Translations under genes and position numbers: made by a program
Part shown: piece after piece, positions 54,480-64,000 of the stretch
Layout: each line of letters begins with the position of its first letter
How positions within the stretch are numbered: the stretch's first letter is position 1
Notes under the pieces: generated by a model
Database searches by the model: none
What the model was told of the DNA's origin: nothing
Seen by the model: the letters and a program-made list of their open reading frames with translations, nothing else
Origin: Branchiostoma floridae
Taxonomy: Eukaryota > Chordata > Leptocardii > Amphioxiformes > Branchiostomatidae
DNA: 64,000 nucleotides
NCBI RefSeq assembly: GCF_000003815.2
Contig: NC_049979.1
Span: 26,915,559 to 26,979,558, forward strand
Reading direction: 5' to 3'

Positions 54480-55773
54480 CTTGTCTCCTGCCGTTACAGA
54501 TGATTACCACTGCAGCTTTAGACGGGTAGATGAATTCTTGCCGCTCCGTAACTTTAGCCGGGCAATGAACTATTGATTGAGTGTGTGTGACGGAGGAACC
54601 AACGCTAAAGGATCTGCTAGTAACATGCCTCAAGTGGCCAATGTACAAATCAGCAATTTATTGCTCTGTAATGGCTGCAATATAAAATGGATTAAAGGAT
54701 TGCAATAGAAGATTGTCGACATGCCAGCTAGAAGAAAAAAAAGTCCTGTTACAAGTAAAGTTTCATTTGCAGGTCCTTGCCCGAGGACTGATATTATTGC
54801 TACATGAAACATTACAGGCAGTACTAGATAACAGTTGTAACAAGCGACATATGCAGTAACAACAGCTACGAAAAACAATCCAGATGTTTTTAGGGTGGGG
54901 GGTCCATCATTTTGAAAGCAGTGGAAGACGGAGATTTATTTCAGTAATGAGTGGGTTTGGTGACATTGTAGACAATAGATTGTGGGCAAATTGTGGTATG
55001 TTTCTCGATCCACTTTAAATATTTCTTTTCATTCTTGATCATAGAAGGGGCAGTTGAAATCAAATGCATTTCGTTTCCTACCACTTTTGACATATTTATG
55101 AATTATTTCTTACAGGTAATTTTCTCACGGCCGTTTCTTAAAATTTGATTTACGACGTCAAAATGCTGCCTAGATCCGCTGTAACGTCATTTATGTCAAT
55201 CGTTAAGACAGCAAGTAGCTGGAGAACGGAAATGAAGAGGAAATGAAAATGCAGAGTTAATCGATGTGACTGATTCCTTGATGTTTAAAGTATTCACGGC
55301 AGGAAACAATTTCTCCTTCCTGCAAGAAATATCTATGGTTCCGTCAAAAGAGGATTACTGAAAGCTACTGTCGAGTATGTGGAGTCACGTATACCCCAGA
55401 TTTGGCTCAGTTTTAGACGATAAGAAATAGTTTATTAACGCTGTAAATCACATACAGCTTATAGGCAGGATATGGCACATTCATTACAATTGTTAAAACT
55501 AATTCTAAAACAGTACATACCATTTTTTCTTACTCATCAATAAACATTAGTAATTAAGCATAGAGTTTGCCTACAAATTAATAAAAGCATAGCATGTGGC
55601 AAAATTATGGTAGTGTATAAGGAAAACCTTATGTACATTATTGACAAAGAGGGACTGTCACAATTTTTGTTTGGCATTAAAGAGGGTACGATGTAAGTAT
55701 GGTCTTTAGTCGGTAAGTCCTGGTACTTTTGACTGGATCGATATTTGTACCCATTTCTGGTAGTTCTATTGAT
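54480..55773. other. Gene-free stretch
   Basis: No coding or repeat feature could be supported. Confidence 0.4.
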
Positions 55774-56172
55774 TAGGGGTGGTTACTGGTACAGAAGATT
55801 CAGGTCCAGGTCCCGTTCAGGTCCAATGGATCAGGTCCATGACCGGACCTGAACCGGGACCTAATTGTTCGTGAAAACTTGTGAACGGTAACTTGATAAC
55901 AATGGTCCATTTCGCTGCAAAGAAAAATGTTGGGTTGAGTATTTGAGTCCCACTGGCTAACTGTCACTATACGATTGGTTGTAAAACTTGGTAGAAATTA
56001 GAATAAACTGTACTCTACTTTCCTCTTGTTATTTTCTTCAACCAGTAATCCCCAGATATGTGAATTTCTGCCCATATAACCTCTTCATTTTCTACTAGGT
56101 CTCACATCCGGTCCATCGAATTTTCAAAGGTCCGGTTTTTCTGGACCGAAGATAAACCGGTACCCACCCATT
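55774..56172. mobile_element. hAT-like foldback MITE, second copy
   Basis: Starts TAGGGGTGGTTACTGGTAC and ends ACCGGTACCCACCCA. The interior has 'caggtccaggtcccgttcag', 'caatggtccatttcgctgc' as in 42489-42948. The flanking duplication is unclear. Confidence 0.75.
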
Positions 56173-56548
56173 ATTGTGATGGTCCGATCTCTTTGATCCA
56201 GTGACATTGACGGTATGTGAGTTACTAGGGGAGCCCCGAACTTTATGCACAGCCCCTGCCTGAAAGCAACGGGCCAAAAAGAAAGTGTTATGTTCCTAAA
56301 GATGATAATTTGAGAAAGTGAAAAACCCATGCTATTCACAGTTTACGATAAAGTACCCAATTCTCCAGCACACATCAAAAAGGCATTCAGTATTCTACTC
56401 AACTCCCTAAGTGCTCTTTCATTAAATTGATAAATCTATGTCTACGACTGAATACAATTGGACAATAAGTGCATGACAAGGCCTGAAAAAAAGGTCAGAA
56501 AAATTATTTCAGGGATGATAAAAACTAGTCTTCTTATGTGTAATTCGA

Positions 56549-56729
56549 TACTGTAAATGCAGAAATGTTCGCGGTGGATTAAATTTCGCGGTTTTCGCAG
56601 TGACCACTTCACCGCGAACTTAAAACCTCCGCGAACATTTTTTATTGTGGTATTAGACTGCAGTCTATGGTGTTACCGCGAAATTAAAACCACCGCGAAA
56701 AGTCCTTTTTCCCGCTAGCATTTACAGTA
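56549..56729. mobile_element. TA-flanked foldback MITE, 'TTCGCGGT' family, copy E (internally deleted)
   Basis: TACTGTAAATGCAGAAATG to GCATTTACAGTA. The usual 'aaattcccgcgaacttaaat' block before the right end is missing. Confidence 0.88.
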
Positions 56730-57284
56730 TTTTATCAATGATTAAGAACATGTTTCTACATGCAAGTATGGGGAGCAAATGCACGGGGTTGATGAGTATA
56801 ATGTTGTTTCAAAAACACGTCACGTAGTTTGACATAAGTGGATTGTACAAAAAAATCGAAAAAGCTGCGCTTATAACTACAGTGTTCACGTGTGGTATGA
56901 AGAGTAGTTTTATATGGCGCTTGTTGGCTGGCTTGCTGGCTGGTTGGTTTCTAGTAGCACAGTTACTATTTTTTTAGTACCATGGACAGCTTTTCGATAT
57001 AAAATGAATTTGTGAAGCGTTAGAAGCCCTGGAAATCACCTCAGCGTTAAAACAGCATGTGTCTTGATTGCTTGTACACCTTTCCTGTGGAAAAAGTACC
57101 ACCCATACCAACTACAGTAAACTGCCGACAGTATAACTCCAAGAATGACAGTCTTATTCCGAAAAACTTTATTATTTGGAAATGGATTGCCAAATCAATA
57201 GATATTTGTAATTATGGTGCATCTATACTAAAATGTAATGTATATGTACGATGCAAATTGTCCTAGAATTCTGACTGAGGTTAC

Positions 57285-57500
57285 CAAAAATCTTCTAGAA
57301 ACCTTGGTTAAGTTTGCAGATTTTGGCACAGGAATTCTGGTTAGTTCTCAGAATTCCCACATTTCTCCAGAATTTCATTTCTCCAGAATTCTCAAGAATT
57401 CTGGGTATGGGCTTCCAGAATTCTTGCTCAGGTTCCAAAAATTCTCTAAACTTCTGACTTAGGTTCCCACATTTCTTCAAAATTCTGTCTTCTGGTTACT
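57285..57500. repeat. CCAGAATTCT-rich low-complexity stretch
   Basis: Short variants of 'ccagaattctc' and 'ttcccacatttctcc' repeat irregularly. Confidence 0.65.
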
Positions 57501-57846
57501 GGAGAATTGGCTTTGTCCCTTGAGACATCAAATTGCAAGCCATACATGCATTACCTGGTGATACATCATACCTACAAACAAATGCTTCTTCTTTGGCTGT
57601 TTCTATTTTCAGCTGATGGGGCTTTTCATGAATAAGAGAGTCTTTTGTAGTGTTGCTTGTTAGTAGTAATTGCCTGGTCCCATTCGACAGGGGTATCCAT
57701 CAATTGATTTGGTCTAATAGATTGTGATGAAGGGGATGATACCTTAACGGTAACATAACTCCCACTACAACAGGGATGTGAATATTACCAAAATGAAAAC
57801 AGACTTGCAGTGGATGTCATTACCATATGATGGCACATGCTTAACG

Positions 57847-58345
57847 GAACCGTGTATCAACCAAATAGAACCACACTAGCATACGAGGAACTCACAAAAT
57901 AGACAATAGAAGTAAAGGAAAACAATCAGCCTTAGTTTTATGGTCCAAAAATCGCAATCAAAGAAATGACAAAAGATCTCATCGGCTGTTCATGGCTGAT
58001 CGCAACCGCAACAACCGTTATCGAGTATCAACTAAACCGTGTATCAACCAAATAGAAACAGTCGCATACGAGGTACAGTTTCCATACAATAGACAATGGA
58101 ATGAAAGGAGACCCCAGAGTCTTAGTTTCATGGTCCAAAAATTGCAATCAAAAATATGACAAAATCTCAGCGGCTGTTCATGGTTGATCGCAACCGCAAC
58201 AACCGTTATCGAATATCAACCAAACCGTGTATCAACCAAATAGAAACACTCGCATACGAGGTACAGTTTTCGTACAGTAGACAATATGACAAAAGATCTC
58301 AGCGGCTGGTCATGGTTGATTGCAACCGCAAACAGTCGTTATCGG
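57847..58345. repeat. Tandem repeat, about 187-bp unit, 2.6 copies
   Basis: 'cgtgtatcaaccaaatagaa' at 57851, 58038 and 58226. Each is followed by 'cgcatacgagg', 'agacaat' and 'cagcggctgttcatggttga', 'tcgcaaccgcaacaaccgtt'. Confidence 0.95.
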
Positions 58346-59038
58346 AAGGCGAGATATGTGTGAACACGTCACGGTTGTTGGACTGGGTTGATTTGAATCC
58401 ACTAAACGTCTGATAAGGCCTATCGCAGCTGTACAACTGACGTGGCAAAATGGAACAAAAGCCTTGACCTAATTTATAAACCCCAGATAGCACCAATCAA
58501 ATAAAAGGATGAAAAGTATCGGGCAACACTTTTGACAAGAAGAATCCGATCGAAAAGGACCAAATCCAGGAGCCTTGATAAGGCAGTCACCAGTCAGTCA
58601 TAGTCATACGGTGTATTACAGCACCGTTGGGGTTTAATATAACGCCCCTTACGGGGTGGCATACCCTTTCTTCTAGCTTAATACAAGACAGGGATGCGCT
58701 AGGTCTCCCATCCGGGTGAATGATGTAAATCACCATGTGGCTGATACGGTATGAAGGTTCGCCATGCCTCGAACCGGGTGATTTGAAGTGAATCACCAAC
58801 TCCAGACAGAAGGGTTTGCTCCATCTCACACCGCACCATCGCACGTGTGGGGGTTATCTATGGCTGATATATCACCTAATTTGCAGAGGTGACTGCCCTC
58901 TGAAAGCCACCTTGGAACGAAAAATATCAAATCACCCGTGGACTGGGTTGGACTCAAATTCTCCTACGCAGAGGCTCACACATAACCTACAGGTGATACG
59001 ATACACCTGCTGAGGTTTCTAATTTTGTGAGCCTACCC

Positions 59039-59131
59039 GGCCTCTAGCCAACTGTCAGCCAATACGAGAGTTGGCTTTACCTAGAGAACGTTTAGGTGAT
59101 TAGCTGATTGGCTGACAACTAGTTAGAGGTC
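59039..59131. repeat. Short foldback
   Basis: GGCCTCTAGCCAACTGTCAGCCAA partly inverted in TTGGCTGACAACTAGTTAGAG; related to 19550-19660. Confidence 0.7.
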
Positions 59132-59139
59132 TCCCCCAC

Positions 59140-60555
59140 AAAAGTGGAGACCTCATATCGCCCTGTATAGCAAAATTTCCCCTAGGTACATTCCAATGGC
59201 AGTGAGTGAGGATCTATGAATACATGTAAAGAATAGTTCACCAAAGAATCTGCACTTGCCGGAAGAAATTATGGACACTTAGTATCGCAATGTGGGGCTT
59301 ATCAATACCCACTCTAAAGAATAGCTGAGTTTCCTCTAAAGTAAAGTTATCAAATAACTCATAAAAATCGCCACTTTATTACAACCTGGGATATGAAATG
59401 ACACAGGGTTAAAGATGTGAGTCGGCAACGTTGTGTATGAAATATGAGTCGGCAACATCGTGCATGAGATGAAGAAATAATAACCTTTCTTGCAAGTTCA
59501 TGCCTAAAGGGCTAATTGCAAACAAAGTAAAGTATTGGTCTACATAAGAGTATGCTTTACAGAGAAGGAACATGAGAACTATAAATTAATCAAAAGAGAA
59601 ATAATGTCTAATCTAAATCTATTTCTACTTATTATATAAATAAGCTATTTGATGGGTTTGACTTCTTTTCGTATGCAGTTGGAGACGAATTATCCAACAT
59701 TTTCATATACTGTATTTATACATACTTATATATACTTATACTTATACATACTATATTTATGTATACATATAGGCTATTTAGACGACCAAAGCAAGAATAT
59801 TGTTTTTTGTTGGTCGGTAAGGTGAGAAAAGCTTGGGAAAGATTTGTAGATTTTAAGGAAAAGTTTTTTCTTTCGGAATTGTAATGTGAACATTGACATA
59901 CCGTATAAAACGTAGTTCGTCTTCCACTGCTTTCCCTGAACCGTACTTACATGTTCTCTCGTCAACAGACAGTTGTTTTTAAACAGCATGTTAAACGTTC
60001 TTGTGTGTGCCTGCTTGATCCCTGTCAAAATTTAACATGACAGGAACGCAGTTTGGGTACAAATGTGCTGTTCTGAAAAGTAGGGCCGACGGTCAGGTCA
60101 GCTTACCAACCGAACATGATAATCCTTCCGCGGTTAGAATTCCGTGGGCGCCAAGAGCCGTTTGAACTAAGTGACAGATTTTGCAATTCACAAGCCAATG
60201 CGTTTAAAGGGCATGAAAGGGCAAGCTGAAGCGCGGGGAATGGCACCAGACTGACAGGATGATAAGGATGCTAGTTGCACAAGTCATTTAGGAGATTACA
60301 AAGTCTCAATAGGGGGCACGAGGTTAGGGGGGCACTGAACCCGAATGAAACAGCCATATCGTGTGTTCGCAAACTTTTTCTGAAAGACGTGGGCTGTGAC
60401 GTTAACTATGGCGTTATGTGTCTACTGTGTGCAATGTTAACCATGTAGTGCCTAGTGGTACATAGGTTTCAATGCAGGGAGAGGTTGCTAGCCCTTCCCC
60501 TTTAACGTCCACGAACAAGGGATCCGCATTTTAAACCCCTTCCGAAAGACGATGC
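59140..60555. other. Gene-free stretch
   Basis: No coding signal. A TATA-rich low-complexity run lies at about 59700-59770. Confidence 0.4.
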
Positions 60556-60559
60556 AGCC

Positions 60560-60665
60560 CTTAACAAGATATCCTTCCCAGGACTTTGACGGGGTCTCTC
60601 AAGCTCCAGTGTGAGGGTGCTACCAGTTGAGCTACAGGGACATCCCTGTCTCTGCCATTATAATG
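60560..60665 (-). mobile_element. tRNA-derived SINE head
   Basis: On the minus strand a near-perfect A box (TAGCTCAACTGGTAGCA) follows GTCCCTG. The B-box position is degenerate ('ccccgtcaaagtcctggg'), so this is unlikely to be a working tRNA gene. Same head as 26490-26590. Confidence 0.5.
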
Positions 60666-60789
60666 ATGATCTTTATTTGCATGTTCCTGCCCATGTGAGC
60701 TAAATGCAACAAATCCCATGATGGGATACTAAATTTTCTAACCAACATTCATAATACTAAATTTTCTAACCAACATTCATAATGATAAT

Positions 60790-61200
60790 AAAGGTTTAGG
60801 TGCGAAAAACAAACTCCGAACGTACAGATTACTAAAATCCACATACAATGAAGAGCAGTACTTGAAAATTACAAACATTCGGCACAGAACTACCATTGCT
60901 AAACTAAGAATCAGTTGCCACCGACTGCGAATTGAATCAGGAAGGCACAACCGCACTCCTCTAGAACAAAGAGTCTGCCAATTTTTATATGTATATATCT
61001 TGACTTGTTGTGACCTGTACTTAGCTCGGTTGGGCAAAACTGTACAATAAAGGTCTTCATTCACTAAATACCAAGTACTATTACATGTAGTATTACAATT
61101 GAATAAACAATACATCTGCACCTATGCTATCACTTTATCTAACGTTTGCATGTCTCTTCCCTTTTCTTAAAACATGTGTATACGAACTCACAGAGTTTAT
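60790..61200 (+). mobile_element. LINE 3' fragment: C-terminal ORF piece plus 3' UTR
   Basis: The plus strand reads NKLRTYRLLKSTYNEEQYLK, then RTTIAKLRISCHRLRIESGR and TPLEQRVCQF. This is the 'KLR.S.H.L.IE.GR....P...R.C..C' block seen at the C-terminus of many aquatic-animal non-LTR ORFs (family knowledge). The zinc-knuckle end is deleted. The 3' UTR continues with 'gtacttagctcggttgggca', 'caataaaggtcttcattc' and the segment shared with 15592-15980. Confidence 0.6.
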
Positions 61201-61254
61201 AATAGCAGGCGTGTGAATTACCGATAAGTTAACGCGTGACAGTGTAAGGTGTTC

Positions 61255-62089
61255 CATGGAAGGCGCTACGACATAGTGTTTAGGGCCGGGGTTTATATTT
61301 GATTTTATCATTCTGCCTATTTTATAGTCGTTCAAACATTGTGCCATAGTGCGTCGGTCACAACTGGTAAAAAGGGACTCTTTCGGGTAGTTCGCCGGCT
61401 GTTTTTGGTACTTTCGGGCGTGCCCTCTACGTGGCCGCGCGGGATACCCTGCGGCTGCCGGACTTTTTCTTTTAGAATTCGGAGTTAAAATCAGTACGGG
61501 ACACGGTGACAAATAGAGCTACCCGTGAAAACGAGGTACCCCCGTTGCATCAGGCACTTCACTGGGACAAATTTACATCTCCGACGGGCAACGGAACGAT
61601 TGTGACCTACGCAAATGTGCCCCAGTGTAGTGCCTGTAAGGTACGAAAGGCAGTCATCCTGAATTGAGGCGAAACATATCGCTAGAAGCTATAAGTACAG
61701 AGCGGTGCGGCTTTGCGTTTTAGCCAGGCACACCGGGCCGTCGCTACTTACCACGATAGGTTTGTTGGGTTCTTGGGATGTTTCAGAATGATATACTCGA
61801 TTGTGCTAGACGAATTTTGTCATAGAACAATCCGGCTATATTCATCATTGTTACTATGGTTACCTATCTCCTAACCATTCTGAAAGGCACTTTCTGCCTC
61901 TGTCTAAGACCGGGTTTGACTATTAAAAAATTGGTAAAAACTACTATCAACTCTCCTCTACTTCGTTCTTGTTATTTTCTTGGGATGGTAAGCCCCCAAA
62001 CACATGAATGCCTGCCGATATTACTTTATATTCATTGTCGAATCGGTCCAAATCAGGTCAGTAGTATAGTAGGGACAGGATAAGTCCCA
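61255..62089. other. Gene-free stretch with a degenerate hAT-MITE piece
   Basis: 61370-61510 is GC-richer and open on the minus strand, but shows no recognisable domain. 61880-62060 resembles the interior and right side of the 55774 hAT-like MITE ('tctcctctacttcgttcttg', 'ttattttcttgggatg', 'gaatcggtccaaatcaggtc'). Confidence 0.4.
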
Positions 62090-62310
62090 TTATTCAGGTG
62101 GAGCAAGGTGGAGCAGGTCAGGGGTCATAAATTATTTATTCAAGCGCGGGTCATAGGTCAGATATGATGTATTCAGGCGGAGCATGTCAAAGGTCAGATA
62201 TTATTTATTCAGGCGCAGGTCAGAGGTTAGATATGATGTGCCCTTTTGATACACCCCCCCCACCACCACACCCCCCCCCACCACAAATGAACCTCCCCCT
62301 CCCCAATCGT
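62090..62310. repeat. Degenerate tandem repeat and C-rich tract
   Basis: 'attcaggtggagca', 'attcaagcgcgggtcatagg', 'tattcaggcgcaggtcagag' repeat about every 50-60 bp. A polypyrimidine CCACCACACCCCCCCC run (62255-62305) follows. Confidence 0.7.
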
Positions 62311-62361
62311 GAATGACATACCCTTATTTGGCCTGGTTAAGTCTACTGAGATCAGTCTTTC

Positions 62362-62862
62362 ATGGATGCGCTGAAAGCACAAACAACAGACGTCTTTCGT
62401 CAGTTACTATATCACAAAGCCCCAGGCTTGTTTCCTGAATACAGACACCCCAATTCGGTGGCGTACGTAAAAGTGATACAATGGGTGGATATGATCTCGG
62501 CGGACCAGGAATATGAAAAGATTATAGACAATTTCATGGATAACGTACCCAACGCGAGGGATGGACTGAAAACGGTGCTCGAAAAAGTACTGCAAGAGGA
62601 ACGATTAAACTGGGGTCGACTCGTTATCGCAATGTCTTTCGCCACGGACGTATGTGTCAACTTGCACGAACGGTATGACAAAAATACCGACGCCATCTCG
62701 ACCGAGTTACCAACGTTGATTTGCAACTATGCGGGAAACTGGTTGTTACACCAACGTGGATGGGACGGATGGATTGACCGTCGCCGGCACGACAAGTACC
62801 CGTCGTTTGTACAGTGTCTCTGTTGGCTTCTCACTGCACACGTTTGCATCATCGTGACGTAA
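62362..62862 (+). CDS. Bcl-2 family protein, intronless
   Basis: Regulator of mitochondrial apoptosis: family members bind one another through a BH3-accepting groove at the outer mitochondrial membrane. Seen: 166 codons, ATG at 62362 (TTCATGG), stop TAA. BH1 is at residues 82-100 (LNWGRLVIAMSFATDVCVN, with the hallmark NWGR). BH2 is at 127-138 (WLLHQRGWDGWI). A hydrophobic C-terminus (about 149-166, ending CIIVT) serves as a tail anchor. A degenerate BH3-like helix may lie at about 36-48 (VKVIQWVD), where the usual Gly is Val. The length is near the short end for the family. BH1 and BH2 lie in one exon, whereas many animal Bcl-2 genes have an intron splitting BH2. Whether it promotes or blocks death cannot be told from sequence alone. 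It has no relation in function to the opsins. Confidence 0.88.
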   Translation: MDALKAQTTDVFRQLLYHKAPGLFPEYRHPNSVAYVKVIQWVDMISADQEYEKIIDNFMDNVPNARDGLKTVLEKVLQEERLNWGRLVIAMSFATDVCVNLHERYDKNTDAISTELPTLICNYAGNWLLHQRGWDGWIDRRRHDKYPSFVQCLCWLLTAHVCIIVT

Positions 62863-62959
62863 ATTTTGCACTGAACACGCCCGAACATGCCCGAGCATGT
62901 TAAAACACGCCCACGCACGGTACGCTGGTTGGCCAACGCTAGATGTAATGTTGATTTAC

Positions 62960-63965
62960 ATAATTGCATAAGATTATTGCTTTGGAGTAGCTATACGTGT
63001 TGCTCCGGAGTAAAAACACTGCTCCGGAGTATGCTCCGGAGTAAGTGAGTAACTATATTTGTTGTAAGTATGTATATTTGTCATGCACGTACGAACATAT
63101 CTATATGTACATGCAGTAAAACATTGCTTTGGAGTAACGTATAGTGTTGCTCCGGAGAAAAAACACTGCTCCGGAGTAAAAAATACTGGTCCGGAGTAAA
63201 TGAGTAAGTATATTTGGTGTAATAAGTTAGTATATTTGTCATGTACGTACGAACATATCTATATGTACATGCAGTGAAACATTGCTTTGGAGTAACTATA
63301 CGTGTTGCTCCGGAGTAAAATAAACTGCTCCGGGGTAAAAATAAACTGCTCCGGAGTAAAATAAACTGCTCCGGAGTAAAATAAAACTGCTCCGAAGTAT
63401 GCTCCGGAGTATATGAGTAAGTATATTTGTTGTAATAAGTTAGTATATTTGCCATGTACGTACGAACATATACCATCTATATGTAAATGCAGTGAATCAT
63501 TGCTTTGGAGTATTGCTCCGGAGTAAAATAAACTGCTCCGGAGTAAAAATAAACTGCTCCGGAGTAAAATAAACTGCTCCGGAGTAAAATAAAACTGCTT
63601 CGGAGTAAAATAAAACTGCTCCGGTGCTCCGGAGTATGCTCCGGAGTAAATGAGTAAGTATATTTGTTGTAATAAGTTAGTATATTTGCCATGTACGTAC
63701 GAACATATACCATCTATATGTAAATGCAGTGAATCATTGCTTTGGAGTATTGCTCCGGAGTAAAATAAACTGCTCCGGAGTAAAAATAAACTGCTCCGGA
63801 GTAAAATAAACTGCTCCGGAGTAAAATAAAACTGCTTCGGAGTAAAATAAAACTGCTCCGGAGTATGCTCCGGAGTAAATGAGTAAGTATATTTGTTATA
63901 GGTAAGCATATTTGTCATGTACGTACGGACATATGTCCTCTATATGTACATGCTGGAAATCATTG
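62960..63965. repeat. CTCCGGAG satellite with higher-order units
   Basis: Short units of about 16-22 bp built on the palindrome TGCTCCGGAGTA plus AAATAAAC spacers are grouped into longer units. Each longer unit also has 'aagtatatttgttgtaataa', CATGTACGTACGAACAT, 'tctatatgta' and 'attgctttggagta'. The CATG(T/C)ACGTACG marker lies at 63082, 63240, 63453, 63690 and 63916. Unit length grows to the right with more CTCCGGAG sub-repeats. Minus-strand open frames (YFTPEQF-type) are artefacts. The array may continue past the window. Confidence 0.95.
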
Positions 63966-64000
63966 CTTTGTAGGAGTCTTATACGTGTCTGTTATGGAGG

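Noticed and set aside
60600-60660. Possible tRNA gene on the minus strand (good A box)
   Set aside because: The B-box arm is degenerate and the same head recurs at 26490-26590 in another broken copy, so a SINE is the better explanation.
61135-61512. 125-codon minus-strand open frame with a GC-rich, Arg/Pro-rich start
   Set aside because: No ATG start, no recognisable family, and the second half overlaps a LINE 3' UTR repeat.
63081-63918. Minus-strand frames of 78-219 codons rich in YFTPEQF and LLRSS
   Set aside because: Products of the CTCCGGAG satellite; the period of the protein repeat equals the sub-unit length.
62960-63965. CRISPR-like array (regular short repeats)
   Set aside because: Spacers are themselves repeats and unit lengths vary; this is a eukaryotic satellite.

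Overview
The window looks like nuclear DNA of an invertebrate chordate, most likely an amphioxus (Branchiostoma). This is inferred, not proven. The reasons are short GC-rich exons separated by AT-rich introns with GT-AG borders, a ciliary-type (encephalopsin/TMT-like) opsin with an invertebrate-style Tyr at the usual counterion site, many small foldback transposons, long (CA)n tracts and LINE 3' ends. Only about 3% of the 64 kb is recognisably protein-coding host sequence.

Layout. (1) 1-3100: interspersed repeats, CA/GT microsatellites and, on the minus strand, a first coding exon for a secreted Ser/Thr-rich protein (764-947) whose remainder lies off the left edge. (2) 3.1-8.85 kb: intergenic repeats, minisatellites, a SINE and a MITE. 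(3) 8.85-21.62 kb: a complete six-exon opsin gene on the plus strand (401 codons; all junctions keep frame), with a LINE fragment, foldbacks and a tandem array inside its introns. (4) 21.6-38.9 kb: gene-poor DNA with TTAA-, TA- and 9-bp-TSD MITEs and a 272-bp satellite. (5) 38.95-41.49 kb: a second opsin locus in the same orientation. It has an upstream block homologous to the one in front of opsin 1 and a first exon covering the N-terminus to TM3. No later exons are visible before the window ends. (6) 41.5-62.3 kb: hAT-like and piggyBac-like MITEs, SINEs, LINE ends and tandem duplications. (7) 62.36-62.86 kb: an intronless Bcl-2-family gene with BH1, BH2 and a C-terminal anchor, followed by a CTCCGGAG-based higher-order satellite that runs to the right edge.

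The most interesting part is the opsin pair. The two copies share a nearly identical stretch of about 155 bp encoding TM2-TM3, while the adjacent TM1 sequence is strongly diverged, as expected for gene conversion. Copy 1 has an intron in TM1 that copy 2 lacks, and the 3' end of that intron is a tandem array of degenerate copies of the exon-2 acceptor border. Both loci keep a roughly 200-bp non-coding block with an AGATTA (OTX/CRX-type) site and CRE-like TGACGT motifs. A transposon family in the window carries a palindromic RFX X-box plus YY1-like and CRE-like motifs, and one copy sits in opsin intron 3. No tRNA gene, rRNA gene or CRISPR array was found.
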